Origin: Icerya purchasi
Lineage: Eukaryota > Arthropoda > Insecta > Hemiptera > Monophlebidae
Direction: 5' to 3'
DNA: 64,000 bases
Assembly (NCBI GenBank): GCA_039619475.1
Contig: CM077116.1
Coordinates: forward strand, 4,464,001 to 4,528,000
The notes beneath the pieces were generated by a model. That model had not been told where the DNA came from, did no database searches, and saw only the letters and a program-made list of their open reading frames with translations. Shown here one piece after another: positions 57,875-64,000 of this stretch; position 1 is the stretch's first letter; the number at the start of each line of letters is the position of its first letter. The translations under genes and the position numbers were made by a program.

Positions 57875-58845
57875 TTATTCACCATTTTAATCACATCATC
57901 CACTTTCTTTTTTTTCTTTATTTGTAATGGTACCGTGTACTGCTACTGTGGCCAAAGGCACCAGATATTAAGATATGATTAAATTAAGTTATAGATATTA
58001 TTTAGTTTGAGGAATGATAATGTTTTTCTGATTTCATGTGAATCACCGGATGAGGCAGTTTGGATAGGAGTAGAAGGATAAAATTGAACACTGGGTGCAG
58101 TGGGAAAGGATATGCTCTAATTTTAAGGGTGTTTGACCACAGTGTCGGCAGGGTGGAGCGCCGGAACCATCCAAGAGATGCTTGTGCGTTAGAGCTGTAT
58201 GGTCGATACACAGTCTTGTTAGAACGACGTCGTCACGTCTTGATGTTATGATAATGCTTCAGGGCGCAGTATTAGGCTTAACTCTTCGCAGCTTATTTGC
58301 AAGCGACAGTTCCTCCCAGGAACGGCTCCAATGTAGCTGGAATTTAATTTTTGTTGCTTTGTAAAGATCTTTCCATGGAACTGCAACCGATGGTAATATG
58401 AACATCCTTATTTCTCGTTTTGCAGTTTAGTCGGTTGAAATGTTTTCACTTATTTCTGAACGTCCTGGTAGCCAACATACTATTATTTCCATAGTCGAGC
58501 TGATACCCAAATAGTGTACCTGTTGGACAGTCGGGTTTTTCAGGATAGCATGCCATTCATTAGTCGCATTGATGGTCTGTAATGAGTCTGTGAATACGAT
58601 AATATGTTTGTAATTCTAATTTAGCGTGGATTCAATGGCTAATTTGATCGTAGTTAATGCGGCCGACGTTACCAACAGTTCCATTGGAATCGCATGGCTG
58701 GTGATTTGCTGTCAGTGTACAATAGGGTATCCAATATCTTTGATGGTTTTTTGTAGCGTCCGTGTAATACTTTTCATGCGCACTGTATTCTTTCATTGTG
58801 TTCGTATATGACGAGAGCATATCAGATTTTGTACTGTTGGTCAAC
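57875..58845 (-). pseudogene. Non-LTR RNase H and Cys-His fragment of a third family
   Basis: Minus strand with stops. ELLVTSAALTTIKLAIES (Glu motif region), IIVFTDSLQTINATNEW (second Asp), IIVCWLPGRSEISENIST (His of GHSG replaced by Arg), then IKFQLHWSRSWEELSLANKL, HTALTHKHLLDGSGAPPCRH and CGQTPLKLEHILSHCTQ, a clear Cys-x2-Cys-x-His-x4-Cys tail. These motifs differ from the Ser/Phe-rich family and resemble the C-terminus of other arthropod RNase H-bearing non-LTR elements. A stretch of A on the minus strand (T run 57868-57879) is a candidate tail. Confidence 0.75.
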
Positions 58846-58928
58846 GCTATATTAATTGTATTTTTGAATTATATGTTGGTGGAAGAGCAGAAATTCTTTT
58901 ATGAAGAATATTATTCGGTACATTAATC

Positions 58929-58936
58929 GGCACATT

Positions 58937-58971
<35 letters not shown>

Positions 58972-59005
58972 GAATGCCTTATAAGAAGACAAATATTTAA
59001 TTTAT
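58929..59005 (+). pseudogene. U6 snRNA-like sequence (pseudogene)
   Basis: ACTAAAATTGGAACGATACA followed directly by GAGAAGATTAGCATG (58938-58972) is identical to the conserved core of U6 snRNA, including the ACAGAGA box that pairs with the 5' splice site. Upstream GGCACATTT is a shortened form of the 5' stem region. Downstream the match fades: ATGCCTTATAAGAAGACAAA only loosely follows the U6 internal stem-loop and AC/AT-rich part. Loss of the 3' half and of a terminal T run argues for a pseudogene, probably a retroposed copy. Confidence 0.85.
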
Positions 59006-59954
59006 AATCGGCAGGAACGGAAATTCCGTCGTACTGCGGTATTAAAGAAAAAATAATAGTAGATAGAATTGCAAGGGACCGCAGTAGGTAGAGCAATTGT
59101 CCAAAAATTAAATCGGTAGGATTTTTTACCGGTAATTAGAGGTTTAAAAAATTAATCTTAAAACCTTAACCATAAATATGATTTTCACGATAATAGGCCT
59201 AATCGATATAAATAAGTTTTTAACACCGGCAACTGTAGCTAACTTTTTAATTAGATATAGAATTAATCGAAAAACAAAAAAAAAAAAACGCGAAGAAGTA
59301 AGGTCACGTCACCATAATCTGTACTAATAAACGCAAGGCGAACAGGTTAATAACAGCTAGCAGATATTAAGTAAAGAATTAAACGTATACGCAGCTACAT
59401 TCTTTTCAGCACGGACGGACGTGAATTAGAAAAAAAAGAAATTTTTGATGACATGGATTGTGGTTTATTTGAATTACAAAAAGAATTTCAAGACTGGGTA
59501 AAAATTTATGGATGAAGGAAATGTGACGTACGTACCAACTAAGTCGATGCATATTTTCTTCGCTGGACATGGAATATCGAAATTGGTCTACATAAATTAA
59601 GTCAAATTTGGGCGAGGGAAATATATTAAAGTATTCAAATAGTATGCTTAAGATTCGGTCATAGTATTAGCTCTGCTGTAAACCACAGTAAAACGTTGTT
59701 TGGGTTGTTCTTCAGGAACGCACGTAAAAGACGAATGAATGAAACAGAATTTTATATGAATTATGGTGGTGCTCAACATAGTTTTATGCAGAATCAGTAG
59801 AAAAGGGACCGAGAACGGATAATAGCTTCTGTACGCTGTAAGAGTTCCGTTGACGGATATGGATAGTCGTAACATATAGCAAGGATCTTTTTTAGGATTC
59901 CGTACACATATAATCAAAACATAAAATAAAGTGCAGGAGTCCTTTGATAAAATC
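59006..59954. other. AT-rich non-coding DNA
   Basis: No gene supported. The piece TTTAAAAAATTAATCTTAAA then ACCTTAAC (59143-59170) recurs almost exactly at 61376-61403, hinting at a further short repeat. The 102-codon minus frame at 59648-59956 has no recognised domain. Confidence 0.4.
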
Positions 59955-60690
59955 AAAAAATTACGGTAAAAAATTTCCTAAACCCCTCCTTTTGGGCCAA
60001 AAACAACAAAGAAAAGGAAGTTCACGGAAGTATTAGCCCGAGTGAAAACGTAGGAGAAATCAAAAACGTATTTCAGACATATGCATAAAAAACCGCTTTA
60101 TAGAAAAAATATACTTCATAATCAGACCCTTGAGGTGCCGAAATCTCAAAAAGTTTGAAAAAAATATTTTTTTTTCCGGCATATCGTTGAGAAGATCGCT
60201 ATTTTTGGGAACAAACCTTAATGAAACTTTCAAAGTTGTCGAAAAGTTCAAAAAAGCGCGAAAAATGACGTGTCTCTCCTTCTTAGCGCCGCAAGTATTA
60301 TAGCTGAAAATATTGAACACGGCTAAAAATATGCGGTTCCGCGTATATTTCTCTAGTTTGGAACATCGGGGTTCCAGTTTTAAAAGAAGACCCTCGGAAC
60401 GCCGAAAGCTCGAAAGTTTTGAAAAAAATATTTTTTTTTCCGGGCATGCGATATATTGATTGAGAGATAGCGCTCTTTGACGGCTAAAGAAAACCGTATT
60501 TCATTTTCTTAACGAAATTTTCGAGATGGCGATAATTTAAAAAAAATCGCAAAAAATCACGTTCCTCTTCCTCTATGCAGCGGAAAAATCAAATTCCTTT
60601 GTTTTGAATTCGGTGTTATGTAAATGTAAATTATAGTTATCGTTAACTTAACATAATCCTCAGCGCATGAAACATCATGCTTGACTGAAC
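59955..60690. repeat. Unclassified repeat family, copy with internal duplication
   Basis: Matches 62475-62945 from ATTACGGTAAAAAATTTCCT through CATGAAACATCATGCTTGAC, TGAACTTGTTTT. Within it the unit 'GTGCCGAAA...GAAAAAAATATTTTTTTTTCCGG...CGTGTCTCTCC' occurs twice (60115-60300 and 60385-60580), whereas the partner has one. On the minus strand the units share short similar frames (KKERHVIF, RFRHLK), but all are broken and probably non-coding. Terminal structure not resolved; class unknown. Confidence 0.7.
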
Positions 60691-61469
60691 TTGTTTTATT
60701 TCAAGAGGAAATGGATACAGGTTTTTATCGGAGGGTTTTTCTTCTATAGTCTGGAAAAAGTGTAATACAAAAGTTCAATAATCTTCCTCGATTGAAATAC
60801 GAATACCGCACTAATCGACCGATGTAGGCCGGAACAGTCGCAAGGAGCAAACGTAAGTAAATGAAATCATAACGCACCGTCACTCACCCCACGCCTATGT
60901 CACCGGCAATGCACAAAAAAGTACGAAGAGAACGTACTCGCAATAATATAATATCAGAAATTAATCTGAAGTTAATCTGGTAAAAACATACGGAAATCAA
61001 AGTATTCGAACAAGAACAAATAACACTTTTGCATAAGGAGAAATATGAAAGTTGAATAGCAAAATAATATAAAAACAAATTCAAGTCGATTACGGTAATG
61101 ATTATAAAAAATAATAAAAGGAAAATAGAAAAATTAATAAATGAAAGATTCACAACTAATGTAGTATGTATAATCAAACTGATAAAAAAAAAAATAAATA
61201 AAACTAAAATTAATTTATGTTAATATTTAGAACTTACCGAATTTGAATGTAACGGAATAGAATTGCAGAGTCAAGAAGAGCTGGCACGAATTAAAAAATA
61301 ATAAATTTGTATATTAAACATTTAAAACTTACACGTCGAATGTAATTAGGAAAACAATTTACGCTGGACATCACGTTTAAAAAATGAATCTTAAAACCTT
61401 AACGTTTCAGAAAGCTTACACTTACCATTACCAGAAACAAACTTTCTTAATTTTTTTACATATGGTGTC
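60691..61469. other. AT-rich non-coding DNA
   Basis: No gene supported. The 97-codon hydrophobic minus frame at 60884-61177 is AT-driven. Confidence 0.45.
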
Positions 61470-62110
61470 TTGCGTAAATTGTTTTCCTAATATTGAATAT
61501 GTGAAAGAACCCAGCTGCAAAAGACTCAAAACTTTAATGTACAATCTTATAATATAATTCGTTTTGATGAAAAATTGGCTAGGGGAAGAGGATCTGGTTT
61601 ATTAATACGCTCTTCCATTAAATACAACAGCGACTCGTGGTAACAGTCCAATTCAATATAATAATATAAAATATATAGAAAAATAATACTTAGGTTTAAA
61701 CAATATCGGATACATCTATACTGTTAATGTGTTGCCCTCCAGGGCTCAAATTAACTGTTCCACATAACTTCAGATATAAAAAATCTTTTTACAATTATAG
61801 GAGATTTTAATGCAATATATCCCCGTCGCTGTCGTAATACTAAACGTAGAATGAAGTTATATATACAAGGTTCAGTGATGGTAAATGACGGTGGTGCTAA
61901 ATTTCATGCACCGGATCTCAGATTGGAATAATTATCGAGTAAAAATTACCGACTAATTTTAAAATATTCAGCAAGAACAGTTCGATGCTACGTCTCTGAC
62001 GGAGCAATATAACGACTTGCACTCGGTAGTGAGAGCGAAAACCGAATAATAAAAATAGGCAAATAAGTGAATATTTTGATTAGATTTGGTGGAATAAAGA
62101 AAACAATATC
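61470..62110 (+). pseudogene. Non-LTR endonuclease domain fragment
   Basis: ARGRGSGLLIRSSIKYNSDS (about 61570-61630) is the GGxAxLIRxSI region. FTIIGDFNAIYPRRCRNTKR (about 61787-61846) is the catalytic GDFNAxxP motif with Asp and Asn intact. VMVNDGGAKFHAPDLRLE then LSSKNYR (about 61877-61950) corresponds to the LNDGxxTxxxPxxxSLDLS region. The start and the SDH end are not clear, and no RT follows. Lies between the two copies of the unclassified repeat. Confidence 0.72.
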
Positions 62111-62474
62111 CATATATATGGTAATTGCTTTGGGAAGAAGAGCTGCTCTAAGTTTAATAGAAAGCCTTCAATGCAAAATTGTATGGAATAGAAAAAGTAA
62201 CAGGCAAAAACAATGAAAAAACTAAAAAGCCGGATGGGAAAACCGATTGAACCGGTATTGAACCGGTATTGAACCGAAATTAAACATAAAAAAAGATGTG
62301 ACGGAGAATTAAGTTTTTAAAACGCTTAGAGCTGAAATTAACATATGTGTACAAATGATAACTAGATCGATGATAGCAGTTCAAGGGCATAAGCCTATCT
62401 TGTCGTTTGAGATAAATGAAGATGATTGGAGAGAATTTTTCAATAAAGAAATTAATCTGTAGCTTTTATAAAAT

Positions 62475-62945
62475 TAAAAAATTACGATTAAAAAATTATT
62501 TAACCCTCCTCCCTTTCGGGCCAACAACAGCAAAAAAAAATAAAGTTCACGTAAGTAATAGCCCGAATAAAAATGTTAGAGAAACCAGAACGTATCTCAG
62601 TATGCATAAAGGAGGAAAAATATAGTCAACCTTATATCTTTATAGTGAGACCATTGGAGTGCCGAAAGCTCGAAAGTTTTGAAAAAAATATTTTTTTCCC
62701 TCGGGCATTTGACATATTATTGGAAAGATCGCTTTTTGTCGGGAACGAAATTGTATTTCATTTTCGGAGATGGCGATGATTTCAAAAAGTTGTAAAAAAT
62801 TACGTGTCTCTCCCTCTTTGCAGCGGGAAAAACCAGGTTCTTTTTTTTTTTGGAATTTTGTATCATGTAAATGTAAATTATAGTTATTGTTAACGTACGG
62901 AATCCTCGCGCATGAAACATCATGCTTGATTGAACTTGTTTTTAA
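62475..62945. repeat. Unclassified repeat family, copy 2
   Basis: Direct-orientation partner of 59955-60690: ATTACGATTAAAAAATTATT, TCGGGCCAACAACAGC, GTGCCGAAAGCTCGAAAGTT, TTGAAAAAAATATTTTTTTC, then CATGTAAATGTAAATTATAG and CATGAAACATCATGCTTGAT. A shorter form with a single internal unit. Confidence 0.75.
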
Positions 62946-64000
62946 TTAACCTGTATTATTTACTCACATTGTCGAAGTAAACTGATTTTCAATTGTATCG
63001 TTTGCAATTAACACCTTTTTTTATATTTTAATTTTTTTTTTTTTTTTTGCATCACAGATATATTTTTCACAATAATGGTTAATTAATTATTTTTTTTTAT
63101 CGAAGACTACTTTTTTTAAGCTGTTACGAGCCAATATTTTATTTTTTTCTCTTCAGATAATTGCTTTGAATTTTTTGGCGTTCTGCACTGACCGTATTTT
63201 CCGTATTTCCATTGTAGCGTTTTTAATATCTCCGTTCTTAAGATGTTAGGAATGCGTATAAAAGAAATAGTTGTGTATCTTTGCTTTTCTTTTTTGATAA
63301 ATTCTTCACTGTATCATTGCAGTAAGGTCGGTATTATGTCAGCCGTGGAAGTGACATTAATCGCGATGTGTATATCTACCGAAGAGAAAATGTCTCTAGT
63401 GTTTATTCGGATTATCAGATTTTAGGTGTTTTTTTGTTTTTTTTTTCTGGATTTAAATGGGGGGAAAAAAAGGTATCGAAGAGCAGAATAAATGAAGCCA
63501 GATCGAAAAAAAGAAAACGAAGTATTAATCAATTTTTTTCTTGTTTGACTTATTTTTGTTTTTATTCTTTTCAGCAGTATTTACGTATTCGGAATTGGAT
63601 TTCTTTTTCAATAATTAAAATCGATAAATTTCAATTCTGTCTTTTTTTGTTTTTATTTTCAAACATACTGCTTTACAATGTAGCGACAATCCACAGTGAG
63701 TTACAGCTGATAACGGCATTTTTTAAGTTGTTTGTAAAATGAAAATATTTCAATAGATCGATAATGGCGTAATTTACAAATTATTAATTTAAATTTATCG
63801 CCTTATTAATTATTATCGCAGTCATCGTAACCTTTTATCACTTGCGTACTATCTTACTCATTTGCCCCAATCGTAAAGTTACACGCTTGCTTTTTATTTG
63901 ATTGGAGAAATTTCCGTTTTATACTAATTAATCGGAATATCTATCAATAAAATCCAGATATCTGAATCTGCCTACTGATGAAGCTGACTGCGGCAAATGA
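62946..64000. other. AT-rich non-coding DNA
   Basis: Several T runs (63029-63048, 63090-63097, 63429-63446). The frames at 63243-63425 and 63368-63742 lack recognisable domains. No gene supported. Confidence 0.45.

Noticed and set aside
58845..59005. U6-LINE chimeric retropseudogene
   Set aside because: The U6-like sequence is on the plus strand while the neighbouring non-LTR fragment is on the minus strand; chimeras have both in the same orientation.
1..64000. CRISPR array, bacterial operon or riboswitch
   Set aside because: No regularly spaced repeats, no bacterial gene organisation, and the composition and element types are those of an animal genome.

Overview
This is AT-rich animal nuclear DNA, most likely from an insect. 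The organism call rests on the kinds of elements present: mariner transposons, RNase H-bearing non-LTR retrotransposons, RTE-like and Jockey-like elements, a Helitron helicase relic, TA-rich microsatellites and a U6 snRNA-like copy. There are no operons or bacterial signals. I found no host protein-coding gene that I can support. Almost everything recognisable is mobile-element DNA in different stages of decay, so the window reads as an intergenic or intronic transposon graveyard. Only two reading frames are long: 707 codons and 1202 codons, both on the minus strand and both from non-LTR retrotransposons.

Layout. 1-9 kb: AT-rich DNA with 3' fragments of an RNase H-type non-LTR family (1640-2255, 5925-6000, 6370-7785), a short RTE-derived element (2935-3302) and a TAA-flanked MITE (8938-9076). 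9.1-11 kb: decayed Helitron Pif1-type helicase ending in CTAG. 14.2-15.5 kb: CpG-rich stretch without a recognised gene. 16.0-18.0 kb: a 741-bp near-perfect palindrome and relatives. 20.2 kb: a MITE with 16-bp terminal inverted repeats and an 8-bp target duplication. 23.1-29.4 kb: RT fragment, tRNA-derived SINE split by an almost complete RTE-like element (24876-28365), then a 1.2-kb segment also present at 6157-7410. 32.8-34.1 kb: TTAA-flanked element with the tail of a transposase. 36.2-39.4 kb: three non-LTR fragments. 40.3-41.6 kb: mariner with both terminal repeats. 41.7-46.3 kb: further non-LTR fragments and a second mariner. 47.1-47.6 kb: third copy of the foldback family. 47.9-54.7 kb: Jockey-like relic, a non-LTR inserted into it with a 13-bp target duplication, and the 1202-codon element. 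57.4-59.0 kb: RTE 3' end, RNase H-type fragment and U6-like sequence. 60-63 kb: two copies of an unclassified repeat around an endonuclease fragment.

No genes here work together in a host pathway. The relationships are parasitic and historical: elements inserted into elements, non-autonomous families beside possible autonomous partners, and one duplication that carries an insertion junction. The best candidates for something undescribed are the giant foldback family (TTACAACGTAATTCT ends plus GC-rich hairpin end) and the 1202-codon retrotransposon ORF. That ORF keeps endonuclease and RNase H domains but has lost the catalytic core of its reverse transcriptase by an in-frame deletion. All family calls come from reading motifs; no database search was possible.
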